64,000 bases of DNA, taken from positions 2,108,001-2,172,000 of the forward strand of contig NZ_MASR01000001.1 of assembly GCF_001758195.1 (NCBI RefSeq), given 5' to 3'. The translations under genes were made by a program, and so were the position numbers. The notes beneath the pieces were generated by a model. It was not told the DNA's origin and searched no databases. It saw only the letters and a program-made list of their open reading frames with translations. The stretch comes from Pseudohongiella acticola. Lineage in GTDB: Bacteria > Pseudomonadota > Gammaproteobacteria > Pseudomonadales > Pseudohongiellaceae. Of this stretch, positions 1 through 8,827 are shown piece after piece; the stretch's first letter is position 1, and the number at the start of each line of letters is the position of its first letter.

Positions 1-149
1 TCGCGGAAGTGGAGAACGGTGTTACCTTCGCCGGCGGCGTGCCGATCATGCAGAACGGTGAAAGAATCGGCGCGATAACCTCAAGTGGTGCACGGGGCAT
101 CGAGGACGAGCAGGTTTCACTGGCAGGGGCTGCGGCCATTGGTAGTTAA
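1..149 (+). CDS. HbpS/GlcG-like (DUF336) protein, C-terminal fragment
   Basis: Only the last 48 codons are in the window, read from base 3 and ending at the TAA at 147-149. The peptide contains GGVPIMQNGERIGAITSSGA followed by an acidic DEQV stretch and an Ala-rich end. That is the usual C-terminal signature of the HbpS/GlcG family, small alpha/beta proteins often found in heme- or cobalamin-related and glycolate-utilisation contexts. Family assignment rests on this tail only. The role here is unknown, and the upstream partner genes lie outside the window. Confidence 0.6.
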   Translation, partial: AEVENGVTFAGGVPIMQNGERIGAITSSGARGIEDEQVSLAGAAAIGS

Positions 150-183
150 AGCGTTTCCCGACAATCTGGAATAAACTTCGCAG

Positions 184-1020
184 ATGACGCTGCAATCCTA
201 TCTGAGACATCGCAAACGCTACGAAGTGGCCGCCAGCATCGCCCTGATACTGCTTATTGGGGTGGTGCTGGCAACCTCAAAAATTATTGAAAATGTGCGT
301 GACGGTGCGCCGAGTTGCTGGCCGGGGGCATTTGCCACCGAGTTCACCGCCACCTTCAGTATCCTGCTGTTGATGCCGCCACTGGCCTGGTTTCTGCAAA
401 CGCTTCAGCTCAACTGGTCCAATGCGCGCTTGCGGATTCTCTGGCATATCCCGGCTTTCCTGTGTTTCAGCCTCGCGCATATCGCGCTGTTTGTATTGCT
501 GCGCAAAGTGCTGTGGCGCAGTGTCGGCGCCAGCTATGAATTTGGTCCGGTATTTCTGGGCCTGTTGTATGAGATGCGCAAAGGCCTGCTGGTGTATGTG
601 TTTCTGGTGGTATTGATGCTGGGCTATCAGTTCATACTGACACGTCTGCAGGGCGAAGCCGGATTCATTGATTCTGATTCCGAAGACACACCCGCCTGGA
701 CCTCGCAGTTTCTGGTGAAAATGTTGAATCGGCAGTTTCTGGTCAAAGCAGACGCGATTGAATGGGTACAGTCCGCCAGCAATTACGTAATCCTTCATAC
801 TGACAATCGCAGCTACCCGATGCGGCAGACCATGAGTGGCCTGGCGGGACAACTGGACCCTGCCACATTCCTGCGAGTACACCGCACCGCCATCGTCAAT
901 ATCAACACCGTTGTGGCCTTGCAGGAAGGGCCGGAGGCTCAGCTTGAACTGCGTAACGGCGACAGGGTACCGGTCAGTAAACCCTATCTGCCAGCACTCA
1001 GGGCAGCGCTTGCACACTGA
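184..1020 (+). CDS. Membrane-anchored LytTR-family DNA-binding regulator
   Basis: This 278-residue protein has four predicted membrane segments (about residues 16-34, 55-72, 84-106 and 134-152), a short acidic linker (161-170) and a C-terminal LytTR domain (about 178-276). The LytTR signature FLRVHRTAIVN is at 229-239, followed by the usual strand-rich end. LytTR domains bind DNA as regulators of cell-surface, competence or quorum functions. This one lacks a receiver domain, so the membrane part presumably senses the signal or a partner. It sits alone between the HbpS-like gene and the PQQ dehydrogenase gene, with no histidine kinase next to it. Targets cannot be told from sequence. Confidence 0.85.
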   Translation: MTLQSYLRHRKRYEVAASIALILLIGVVLATSKIIENVRDGAPSCWPGAFATEFTATFSILLLMPPLAWFLQTLQLNWSNARLRILWHIPAFLCFSLAHIALFVLLRKVLWRSVGASYEFGPVFLGLLYEMRKGLLVYVFLVVLMLGYQFILTRLQGEAGFIDSDSEDTPAWTSQFLVKMLNRQFLVKADAIEWVQSASNYVILHTDNRSYPMRQTMSGLAGQLDPATFLRVHRTAIVNINTVVALQEGPEAQLELRNGDRVPVSKPYLPALRAALAH

Positions 1021-1137
1021 TTTTCATCCCCGGATCCGACACATTCGTCCCTGATTTTGTCCCTTCAACCCTCGGTTCTGGCGCTCCCCGGGCATCGGTT
1101 TATGATGGCAGGCAGACCTACTGCACTGGAGATACTG

Positions 1138-3057
1138 ATGTCATTTACCCGCATGTTCAGATTTTTACAATGCTGTGCTCTTGCACTGGGATTTGCACTG
1201 GGGCTGACACCGTGGTCGCCCGTTTCGCAGGCGGCCGACTGGCATCAATATGGCGGTGACGGTGGCCAACAGTTCACACCACTGTCCCAGATAACGCGCA
1301 ATAATCTCGACAGGCTGGTGCCGGCCTGGACACACCGGAACGGTGACCTCAATCAGGGATTCCGGCAAAAGGCACACTCCTTTCAGACCCATCCGGTGCA
1401 ATGGGGAGAAACCCTGTACTTCAGTTCCAGCGCTAACCAGGTGTTTGCCGTCAATGGCATAACAGGCCAGGAACTCTGGCGCTTTGATCCGGAACTGCCC
1501 AGGGAGATCAGTTATTCGGAAAGCGCTTCGCGGGGTGTCAGCTTGTGGCATGGCGAGTCCATCACCTGCCCTCATCGGGTATTTCTGGGCACTCTGACCG
1601 GACTGGTTTATGCGCTGAATGCCGAGACCGGGGAACCCTGCAGTGATTTCGGCCAAGGGGGCTACCTTGACATGACGGTGGGCGTAGGTGGAGCCGGCGA
1701 CTGGGAGGGGGATTATGGCATTACTTCGCCACCCGCCGTTGCCGGTGATCAGCTAATTGTCGGATCCGCCATCGGCGATAACCGCATGGTGGAATCACCG
1801 CTGGGTATTGTCCGCGCACTGGATGTGAGAACCGGCGCCATCAAATGGACGTGGGACCCGATTGTTCGTAGCGATAGCAGCGATGTGCCAAGCGGCGCTG
1901 CCAATGTATGGCCACCGATTTCGGTTGATGTTGAACGCGGTCTGGTTTTTGTTTCAACCTCGTCGCCAAGCCCGGATTTTTATGGCGGGGAGCGACCGGG
2001 TGATAACCGTTACGCCAACTCACTGGTTGCACTGCAGCTGGAGACGGGCGATGTGGTCTGGCACCATCAACTGGTTCATCACGATGTCTGGGACTTTGAT
2101 ATTCCGGCACAACCCACGTTGACCGAGATCACGGACAATGGCGCGCTGGTGCCTGCCGTGGTGGTGGTCACCAAAACCGGCATGTTGTACGCGTTCAACC
2201 GCGATACGGGCACCCCTATTTATGAAATCACTGAGCGACCGGTGTCGGATAGCGACGTGCCAGGTGAACTTCTTTCGGCAACCCAGCCTTTTTCGGCCAT
2301 ACCACCATTGGTTGAACACCGGCAACTGGGCGAGGACGATGCCTTTGGCCTGACCTGGTTCGATCGTCGCAGCTGCCGTAAAATTTTGCGGGAGTTTCGT
2401 TCCGAAGGCATTTTTACGCCTCCGTCACTTGGCGGAAGCATTCTGTTTCCCGGCTATGCGGGTGGCGCCAACTGGGGTGGTGTCGCCATCGACCCGCAAC
2501 GGCAGATTGCCATTACCAACGTCAACCAGGTGCCGGCGCTGGTCAGACTGATCCCCCGGGACCAACTGGAGGCCCTGCGCAGGTCGGGTGAACTGGATGG
2601 CTGGGATGTTTCGCGACAGGAAGGCACGCCCTACTTCATGGCTCGCCGGGTATTCCTGTCAGATTTGGGCCTGCCATGCACACCTCCCCCCTGGGGCAAA
2701 CTGGTGGCTGTAGATTTGCAGCAGGGAGAGATTTTGTGGGAGACCCCACTGGGCACCATCGCAGACCTGGCACCCGCAATCGTGCCCAACCTGAATTGGG
2801 GTGTGCCCAATATGGGAGGTGCACTGTTGACCGGATCGGGGCTGCTGGTGATCGGCGCAGCCACCGAACATACGTTAAGAATTTTTGATACTGAAAACGG
2901 CTCAGAATTATGGCGGTATCGCTTGCCCACGGCCGCCATGGCAACGCCAATGAGTTATGAAATCAACGGCGTGCAATATATTGCTGTGGCCGTTGGCGGA
3001 CACGAAATGCTGGGCATGGCAGCTGGCGACTATTTGATGGCTTTCCGTCTGGAGTAA
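1138..3057 (+). CDS. Periplasmic PQQ-dependent dehydrogenase (glucose/quinate dehydrogenase-like)
   Basis: A 639-residue eight-bladed beta-propeller quinoprotein. I chose the ATG at 1138 because GGAG lies six bases upstream and a clear signal peptide follows (hydrophobic stretch about 10-25, cleavage near SQA/ADW). An in-frame TTG at 1057 has no such support. Residues just after the signal peptide, WHQYGGDGGQQFTPLSQI, are the typical first-blade start. The motif HHDVWDFDIPAQPT (about 314-327) matches the active-site region of membrane glucose dehydrogenase, where an Asp acts as base, and VTKTGMLYAFNRDTG carries the conserved Lys. Unlike classical Gcd it lacks the N-terminal five-helix quinone-binding domain. 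It should oxidise a sugar, polyol or cyclic acid in the periplasm, but the substrate is unknown and no pqq genes are in the window. Confidence 0.85.
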   Translation: MSFTRMFRFLQCCALALGFALGLTPWSPVSQAADWHQYGGDGGQQFTPLSQITRNNLDRLVPAWTHRNGDLNQGFRQKAHSFQTHPVQWGETLYFSSSANQVFAVNGITGQELWRFDPELPREISYSESASRGVSLWHGESITCPHRVFLGTLTGLVYALNAETGEPCSDFGQGGYLDMTVGVGGAGDWEGDYGITSPPAVAGDQLIVGSAIGDNRMVESPLGIVRALDVRTGAIKWTWDPIVRSDSSDVPSGAANVWPPISVDVERGLVFVSTSSPSPDFYGGERPGDNRYANSLVALQLETGDVVWHHQLVHHDVWDFDIPAQPTLTEITDNGALVPAVVVVTKTGMLYAFNRDTGTPIYEITERPVSDSDVPGELLSATQPFSAIPPLVEHRQLGEDDAFGLTWFDRRSCRKILREFRSEGIFTPPSLGGSILFPGYAGGANWGGVAIDPQRQIAITNVNQVPALVRLIPRDQLEALRRSGELDGWDVSRQEGTPYFMARRVFLSDLGLPCTPPPWGKLVAVDLQQGEILWETPLGTIADLAPAIVPNLNWGVPNMGGALLTGSGLLVIGAATEHTLRIFDTENGSELWRYRLPTAAMATPMSYEINGVQYIAVAVGGHEMLGMAAGDYLMAFRLE

Positions 3058-3099
3058 ATACAGGGGACGGAAATACAAAGCGGACGCCAACAGTTATCT

Positions 3100-3146
3100 G
3101 AAAATAAAAGGGGACGGAGGTTATCCCTCCGTCCCCTTTTATTTTC
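3100..3146. terminator. Perfect 21-bp palindrome: bidirectional terminator or REP-like element
   Basis: Bases 3100-3120 pair perfectly with 3126-3146 around a five-base loop. The stem is GC-rich in the middle and A/T-rich at its ends, so it gives a U-tract in both directions. It lies between the convergent PQQ dehydrogenase and gcdH genes, which suits a shared terminator. The core GGGGACGGA also occurs at 3063-3071 just upstream, so the element may belong to a repeated palindromic family rather than being a simple terminator. Confidence 0.8.
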
Positions 3147-3164
3147 CCTGTACCCGCCAAACAA

Positions 3165-4352
3165 TCAGAAGAATGCCTGAATACCTGTTTGAGCTCGGCC
3201 CAGGATCAGCGCATGAATATCCTGTGTGCCTTCGTAGGTATTCACCACTTCCAGGTTCTGCATATGGCGCATGATCGGGTACTCGTCAGAGATACCATTG
3301 CCACCGAGCATGTCGCGTGCTTCGCGGGCCACTTCCAGGGCTTTCAGACAGGAGTTGCGCTTGAGCAGGGAAATCAGCGGAATGCCCAGCATGCCGTCGT
3401 CTTTCAGGCGCGTTGCCTGCAGACACCCCAGCAGCGCCAGGCTGATGTCAGTCTGCATTACCGCCAGTTTTTTCTGGATCAGCTGATTCGCAGCCAGCGG
3501 TCGCTTGAACTGCTTGCGATCCATGGTGTAATTCAGTGCCGTGTGCCAGCAGGTTTCGGCAGCGCCCAACGCACCCCAGGCGATGCCCAGACGAGCGGAG
3601 TTCAGGCAGCTGAACGGGCCTTTCAGGCCTTCCACATGCGGCAGCATGTTTTCTTCCGGTACAAACACCTCGTCCATCACGATTTCACCGGTGATGGAGG
3701 CGCGCAAGCCCAGCTTGCCTTCGATCTTGGGCGCAGACAGGCCTTTCATGCCCTTGTCCAGAATGAAACCCTTGATGATGCCGTCGTCGTTTTTTGCCCA
3801 GACAATAAACACGTCTGCGATCGGCGAGTTGGAAATCCAGTTCTTGGCACCGCTCAGGCTGTAACCGCCTTCGACGGTACGGGCACGCGTGACCATGCCA
3901 CCCGGATCGGAACCGTGATCAGGCTCGGTCAGGCCGAAGCAACCAATGAATTCACCGCTGGCCAGTTTGGGCAGGTATTTCTGTTTCTGTTCTTCGCTGC
4001 CGAAGGCGTGAATCGGGTGCATGACCAGTGACGACTGCACACTGAACATGGAGCGGTAGCCAGAATCAACGGCCTCCACTTCCTTGGCGATCAAGCCGTA
4101 GCTGACGTAGTTGGTACCGGTGCAGCCGTAGCCATCCAGTGCCGGCCCCAGCAGGCCCAGTTCGCCCATTTCACGGAAAATGGCCGGATCAGTATTCTCA
4201 TTGCGGTAGGCTTCACGTACGCGTGGCAACAGTTTTTCCTGGGCATATTGTTTTGCCGTATCCCGGATCATGCGCTCTTCTTCGGTGAGAAGCGTTTCCA
4301 TCAAGAAGGGATCTTTCCAGTCAAAACTCGCGTTGTCTGGTTTTGCAGACAT
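3165..4352 (-). CDS. gcdH: Glutaryl-CoA dehydrogenase
   Basis: A 395-residue acyl-CoA dehydrogenase that oxidises and decarboxylates glutaryl-CoA to crotonyl-CoA with FAD, in lysine, tryptophan and glutarate breakdown. The N-terminal helical domain, the middle beta domain ([15 protein letters not shown], then [19 protein letters not shown]) and the C-terminal helical domain ([19 protein letters not shown]) are all present. The catalytic Glu is at about 374 in [13 protein letters not shown], a string close to GcdH and distinct from fatty acyl-CoA dehydrogenases. The ATG at 4352 has GGAG seven bases upstream; a TTG six bases earlier is less likely. It is monocistronic here, divergent from uvrD, with no glutarate transporter or regulator beside it. 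Confidence 0.92.
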   Translation of the reverse strand: MSAKPDNASFDWKDPFLMETLLTEEERMIRDTAKQYAQEKLLPRVREAYRNENTDPAIFREMGELGLLGPALDGYGCTGTNYVSYGLIAKEVEAVDSGYRSMFSVQSSLVMHPIHAFGSEEQKQKYLPKLASGEFIGCFGLTEPDHGSDPGGMVTRARTVEGGYSLSGAKNWISNSPIADVFIVWAKNDDGIIKGFILDKGMKGLSAPKIEGKLGLRASITGEIVMDEVFVPEENMLPHVEGLKGPFSCLNSARLGIAWGALGAAETCWHTALNYTMDRKQFKRPLAANQLIQKKLAVMQTDISLALLGCLQATRLKDDGMLGIPLISLLKRNSCLKALEVAREARDMLGGNGISDEYPIMRHMQNLEVVNTYEGTQDIHALILGRAQTGIQAFF

Positions 4353-4548
4353 AATCAACTCCTACCTAAAACTTCAAAGAATGTTTGTGTACGGCATTAT
4401 ATACGCTCAGCACAGGTATTTGGGCCCCTGTTTGGAACAGCAAGTGCGCTACCGAGCAAAGGTTCGATATTTTATCAGCAAGCCCCTCTGGTAAAAAGCG
4501 CTAATTTGCCCGTGTGTACGCACCCGGTTCCAGCTAGAATACGAGGTT

Positions 4549-6759
4549 ATGGACGTATCTTATATTCTCGACTCCCTGAACGATGAACAACGCCGCGCGG
4601 TCGCCGCACCGCCGGCCAGCATGCTGGTACTGGCCGGCGCCGGCAGTGGTAAAACCCGTGTGCTGGTGCACCGCATCGCCTGGCTGATGCAGACTGAAGG
4701 CGTGTCACCGCACAGCATCATGGCGGTGACCTTCACCAACAAAGCCGCGCGGGAAATGCGCAGCCGAATTGAAGAGCTGCTCAACCATCCGCCCGGTGGC
4801 ATGTGGGTTGGCACCTTCCATGGCCTGGCGCACCGCCTGCTGCGCATGCACTGGAAAGAGGCCAACCTGCCGGAAAACTTCAATATCCTAGACAGCGATG
4901 ATCAACTGCGTTTGATCAAACGACTGTGCAAGGCGCTGGGCGTCAGCGACGAAAAATGGCCGCCGAAACAGATTCAGTGGTATATCAACGGCCAGAAAGA
5001 CGAAGGCCTGCGCGCCAAACACATTGAGCATATGGGCGATGAATACACCCGCACCATGCTCACCGTCTACACCGCCTATGAGGACGCCTGCCAGCGCGGC
5101 GGCATGGTGGATTTTGCCGAAATACTGCTGCGAGCGCACGAACTGTGGCTGAACAATCCCGAACTGCTCGCACATTATCAGCATCGCTTCCGCCATGTGC
5201 TGGTAGACGAGTTTCAGGACACTAACGCCGTGCAGTATGCCTGGCTCCGGGTGCTGGCCGGCGCCACCGGCCACCTGATGGTGGTCGGCGACGATGATCA
5301 GTCCATCTACGGCTGGCGCGGCGCGCGTATCGAAAACATTCAGCAGTTCAATACCGACTTTGCCGGCGCCGAGATCATTCGTCTGGAGCAGAATTACCGC
5401 TCCACCTCCAATATCCTGAAGGCCGCCAACCACCTGATTGCCAACAACCAGGGCCGGCTGGGCAAGGAGCTGTGGACTGACGGCAACGACGGCGAAACCA
5501 TCTCCCTGTATGACGCCTTTAATGAGCAGGACGAGGCACGCTTCATCGTCGATCGCCTGACCGACTGGATGAACACCGGGCACCGCCTGACCGAAGCGGC
5601 AATTCTGTATCGCTCCAACGCCCAGTCGCGAGAGCTGGAAGAAGCCCTGCTGCGGGTGGCCATGCCCTATCGTATTTACGGTGGTCAGCGTTTTTATGAT
5701 CGCCTGGAAATTCGTAACGCACTGGCCTACCTGCGCCTGGTCATCAACCGTCAGGACGACACCGCCATGGAGCGCGTGGTCAACGTCCCCACCCGTGGCA
5801 TCGGCTCCAAAACCCTGGACGGTCTGCGCGACATGGCCCGCCGCGAAGGTTATTCGTTGTGGACTGCCTGCGAACAGAGCATCGACCACAAGCTGTTGCC
5901 CGCGCGCGCCTCGGCTGCCGTGCAGGCCTTCCTGCGGCTGATCGATGACATGGACGCTCATTGCCAGAGCCTGGAGCTGGGCGAGAAAGTGGCCCATGTT
6001 ATCCAGCAAAGTGGCCTGATCGCCCATCATGAAAAAGAAGGCGGCGACAAAGCCCAGGCGCGGCTGGAAAACCTGGACGAATTGATTACCGCAACCCGCA
6101 GCTTCGCTGAAGACGCCACCGATGACATGCTGGTGGACGAAGACAACCCGGTCAGCGATCGTGATGTTCTGTCTGCGTTTCTGGACCAGGCTGCACTGGA
6201 TGCCGGCGAAGCCCAGGCCTCAGAAAGCGACGATGCCGTGCAACTGATGACCCTGCACAGCGCCAAAGGCCTGGAGTTCCCACTGGTGTTTTTGTGTGGC
6301 ATGGAGGAAGGTCTGTTCCCGCACAAGATGTCGATGGAGAATCTCAGTGGCATCGAGGAGGAGCGTCGCCTGTGTTATGTCGGTATTACCCGCGCCATGC
6401 AAAAGCTGTATCTGACCAGTGCCGAATCCCGTCGCCTGCACGGTGATGTCAATATCTGCCGGCCCTCACGTTTTATCAGAGAACTGCCACAGAATCTGAT
6501 CGAACCGATCCGCATGAAAACCACCATTCAGCGGCCCAGCTCCCCACCGCCAGGCCGGCAGCCGCATTACCGGACCGGTGCCGATGTGCCGGAGACCAAT
6601 ATCACGCTGGGTCAGCGCGTGCGCCATGGCAAGTTCGGCGAAGGGGTGGTGCTCAACTACGAAGGCAGCGGCCCCAATGCCCGTGTGCAGGTCAACTTCA
6701 CCGAGGTTGGTAGCAAATGGCTGGTGTTGTCCTATGCGCGCCTGGAGCCGGTGCCTTAG
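4549..6759 (+). CDS. uvrD: DNA helicase II UvrD
   Basis: A 736-residue superfamily 1A 3'-5' helicase used in nucleotide excision repair and methyl-directed mismatch repair. Walker A GAGSGKT is at 30-36, the Walker B-type DEFQD at 220-224, then DDQSIYGWRGA, and motif VI GITRAMQKLYL near 610-620. The C-terminus (about 684-735) holds the small Tudor-like domain (QRVRHGKFGEGVVLNYEG) that marks UvrD/PcrA and contacts RNA polymerase. Length and domains are complete. It is divergent from gcdH across about 195 bp, in which I found no convincing LexA box. Confidence 0.96.
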   Translation: MDVSYILDSLNDEQRRAVAAPPASMLVLAGAGSGKTRVLVHRIAWLMQTEGVSPHSIMAVTFTNKAAREMRSRIEELLNHPPGGMWVGTFHGLAHRLLRMHWKEANLPENFNILDSDDQLRLIKRLCKALGVSDEKWPPKQIQWYINGQKDEGLRAKHIEHMGDEYTRTMLTVYTAYEDACQRGGMVDFAEILLRAHELWLNNPELLAHYQHRFRHVLVDEFQDTNAVQYAWLRVLAGATGHLMVVGDDDQSIYGWRGARIENIQQFNTDFAGAEIIRLEQNYRSTSNILKAANHLIANNQGRLGKELWTDGNDGETISLYDAFNEQDEARFIVDRLTDWMNTGHRLTEAAILYRSNAQSRELEEALLRVAMPYRIYGGQRFYDRLEIRNALAYLRLVINRQDDTAMERVVNVPTRGIGSKTLDGLRDMARREGYSLWTACEQSIDHKLLPARASAAVQAFLRLIDDMDAHCQSLELGEKVAHVIQQSGLIAHHEKEGGDKAQARLENLDELITATRSFAEDATDDMLVDEDNPVSDRDVLSAFLDQAALDAGEAQASESDDAVQLMTLHSAKGLEFPLVFLCGMEEGLFPHKMSMENLSGIEEERRLCYVGITRAMQKLYLTSAESRRLHGDVNICRPSRFIRELPQNLIEPIRMKTTIQRPSSPPPGRQPHYRTGADVPETNITLGQRVRHGKFGEGVVLNYEGSGPNARVQVNFTEVGSKWLVLSYARLEPVP

Positions 6760-6784
6760 AAAAACTGCCTCGGCAACGTTTTTC
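6759..6784 (+). terminator. uvrD terminator hairpin, repeat copy 1
   Basis: GAAAAAC (6759-6765) pairs with GTTTTTC (6778-6784), and inside it TGCC pairs with GGCA, giving a stem directly after the uvrD stop codon and overlapping its last base. It shares GCCTCG and AACGTTTTTCAGCAG with the hairpin at 8258-8308. Confidence 0.6.
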
Positions 6785-6852
6785 AGCAGGCTTCCACGAG
6801 CGGCAATGGTACAAAGCTGCCTTTTATTTCATACGCTTATCGTCAAAACTGA

Positions 6853-6882
6853 TTGCTACCGACCCTGCTTAGGGGCTATAAC
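6853..6882 (+). promoter_or_regulatory. Candidate sigma70 promoter for the tcyP-like gene
   Basis: TTGCTA at 6853-6858 and TATAAC at 6877-6882 are 18 bases apart, 28 bases upstream of the transporter start codon. It is a pattern match only. Confidence 0.4.
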
Positions 6883-6910
6883 GGGGCAACAATAATCAAG
6901 GGAGCACCCC

Positions 6911-8257
6911 ATGTCAGTCCTGAACGTCATCAGCATAGCCATTTTTATCGCATTGTTGTTCGGCCTTTACAAGCTGAAGAAACCGGACACCAGCCTGGCG
7001 AAACAGGTCTTTATCGCCCTGGTGCTGGGTGCAGTATACGGTTTTTTCCTGCAACTGATTCATGGCGGCGACCTCGATCAGATCCGCCCGACCCTGGTGT
7101 GGACTGACCTGCCCGGCGATATTTATGTCTCGCTGTTACGCATGATCATCATGCCACTGGTGCTGGTGACCATGATTGCCGCCGTGGTGAAGCTGCACGA
7201 AGTGGCGGCACTGGGCAAAATTGGTGGCTCGGTGATTGGTATTCTGGTGTTTACCACCATGATTGCCGCGCTGGTTGGTATTCTGGTGACCACCGTCTTT
7301 GGCCTGAGTGCAGAAGGCATGGTGGGCGGCGAGCGCGAACTGGCGCGTGCTGCGGTACTGGAGACACGAGCGCCGGTGGTGGAGAACCTGACCATTGCGC
7401 AGACCATCGTCAACTTTGTACCCAGGAATATCTTCGCCGACCTGACCGATGCGCGCAGCACGTCCATTATTGCCGTAGTCATCTTTGGCATGCTGTTTGG
7501 TCTGGCAGCACTGCTGGTCAGCCGGGAAAAACCCGAATACGCCGAACGCATTAAGGGTGGCACGGATACCATTCAGGCCATTATCATGCGTCTGGTCAAA
7601 ATCATCATGAGCCTGACTCCATACGGCATTCTGTCGCTGGTGACCTATGTCGTGGCCAGCTCAAACGGCGGCGATATCCTCAATCTGATCGGTTTTGTTA
7701 TCGCTTCCTACGTCGCCATTGCCATCATGTTCGCGGTGCACGGGCTGCTGCTCAGCCTGTCCGGCAACAACCCGATGGAGTTTTACCGAAAAATCTGGCC
7801 GGTGCTGACCTTTGCCTTTGCCACGCGCAGTTCGGCAGCCACCATCCCGTTGAATATTCGCACCCAGATCGAAGAATTGAAGGTACCCCCCTCCATTGCC
7901 AGCCTGTCGGCGTCCTTTGGTGCCACCATTGGGCAGAACGGCTGTGCCGGTATTTATCCGGCGATGCTGGCGGTAATGGCGGCGCCCACGGTCGGTATTG
8001 ATCCACTGGCACCGGGCTTTATCCTGACGCTGGTGGCCATTATTACCATCAGTTCATTTGGCGTGGCGGGTGTTGGTGGTGGCGCGACGTTCGCGGCCCT
8101 GATCGTGTTGCCGGCGATGGGCCTGCCCATTGAACTGGTGGCCCTGCTGATTTCGATTGAACCGTTGATTGATATGGGTCGCACGGCGCTGAATGTCAGC
8201 GGCGCGATGACCAGCGGCAAGATAACCAGTCGGATCGTGACCGAAGGCGTGTCCTGA
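6911..8257 (+). CDS. DAACS-family sodium/proton symporter, TcyP-like
   Basis: A 448-residue inner-membrane symporter of the dicarboxylate/amino acid:cation family. It shows about eight hydrophobic segments plus re-entrant regions. The family hallmark appears in two parts: the Ser-rich FATRSSAATIPLNI hairpin, then GATIGQNGCAGIYPAMLAVM and the last helix segment MGRTALNVSGAMTSGKITS. The N-terminus (KLKKPDTSLAKQVFIALVLG) resembles L-cystine importers of the TcyP/YdjN subgroup more than glutamate or C4-dicarboxylate carriers, so cystine is the best substrate guess. GGGAG precedes the ATG. It stands alone between two related hairpins and converges on yciA. Confidence 0.75.
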   Translation: MSVLNVISIAIFIALLFGLYKLKKPDTSLAKQVFIALVLGAVYGFFLQLIHGGDLDQIRPTLVWTDLPGDIYVSLLRMIIMPLVLVTMIAAVVKLHEVAALGKIGGSVIGILVFTTMIAALVGILVTTVFGLSAEGMVGGERELARAAVLETRAPVVENLTIAQTIVNFVPRNIFADLTDARSTSIIAVVIFGMLFGLAALLVSREKPEYAERIKGGTDTIQAIIMRLVKIIMSLTPYGILSLVTYVVASSNGGDILNLIGFVIASYVAIAIMFAVHGLLLSLSGNNPMEFYRKIWPVLTFAFATRSSAATIPLNIRTQIEELKVPPSIASLSASFGATIGQNGCAGIYPAMLAVMAAPTVGIDPLAPGFILTLVAIITISSFGVAGVGGGATFAALIVLPAMGLPIELVALLISIEPLIDMGRTALNVSGAMTSGKITSRIVTEGVS

Positions 8258-8308
8258 CAGGCAGCTGAAAAACTAACTGCCGCCTCGAAAACGTTTTTCA
8301 GCAGCCTG
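8258..8308. terminator. Shared terminator between tcyP-like and yciA, repeat copy 2
   Basis: Arms 8258-8273 and 8293-8308 are complementary over 16 bases with one mismatch, around a 19-base loop. The arm ends GTTTTTCAGCAGCCTG. It begins at the stop codon of the transporter gene and ends 20 bases before the yciA stop, so it can serve both convergent genes. It shares blocks with the hairpin at 6759-6784. Confidence 0.65.
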
Positions 8309-8328
8309 TGTATTGTAGCGTTGCCGGA

Positions 8329-8733
8329 TCATTTGATCCGGCGCGTGCGCCCGTTGTCATCAATGGCGACAAAGATAAACAACCCTTCGGCGACTTTGCG
8401 CTGCACGGCCTGGGTCAGGGAGTTGGATATCCACACTTCGATATTGATGTGCATGGAACTACGCCCCACCTCCAGAATCTCGGCATAACAGCTCACCACC
8501 GAACCGACGCTGACCGGGGCCAGGAATTCGACATTCTTGATTGCCACCGTTGCCGAACGACCGTGAGTCACCTGTTTGGTGGCAATACCGGCCGCCAGGT
8601 CCATCTGGGACACCAGCCAGCCACCAAAGATATCGCCATTGGCGTTGGTATCTCTGGGCATCGCCAGTGTCTGCAGGGCCAGCTCGCCGGTGGGCGTTGG
8701 ATCTTTATCCATATCTTCGTCAATCAGGCCCAT
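8329..8733 (-). CDS. yciA: Acyl-CoA thioesterase YciA
   Basis: A 134-residue hotdog-fold thioesterase that hydrolyses short- and medium-chain acyl-CoAs in the cytoplasm. The family motif TNANGDIFGGWLVSQMDLAA (about 29-48) contains the catalytic Asp near residue 34 on the loop before the central helix. Downstream are the conserved FLAPVSVGSVV strand and the basic tail. Length fits YciA (about 130-160 residues). It lies head to tail with a small membrane-protein gene and converges on the transporter gene. Confidence 0.9.
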   Translation of the reverse strand: MGLIDEDMDKDPTPTGELALQTLAMPRDTNANGDIFGGWLVSQMDLAAGIATKQVTHGRSATVAIKNVEFLAPVSVGSVVSCYAEILEVGRSSMHINIEVWISNSLTQAVQRKVAEGLFIFVAIDDNGRTRRIK

Positions 8734-8827
8734 CGGATACTCCTTGTTGTCATTTTATCTCTTGGACAGTGGCTACGCATGTTAGCAAGGCTCATTGTAC
8801 GGTAATGTGATAGCCACCGAACATACG

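Noticed and set aside
1057-1137. Upstream TTG start for the PQQ dehydrogenase
   Set aside because: It would put 27 residues before a good signal peptide and lacks a Shine-Dalgarno.
4425-4445. Possible LexA box upstream of uvrD (CTGTTTGGAACAG)
   Set aside because: The spacing is too short for CTGT-N8-ACAG.
4888-6030. A 380-codon minus-strand frame inside uvrD
   Set aside because: Antisense shadow of a fully conserved helicase gene; composition follows the opposite strand's codons and no family is recognisable.
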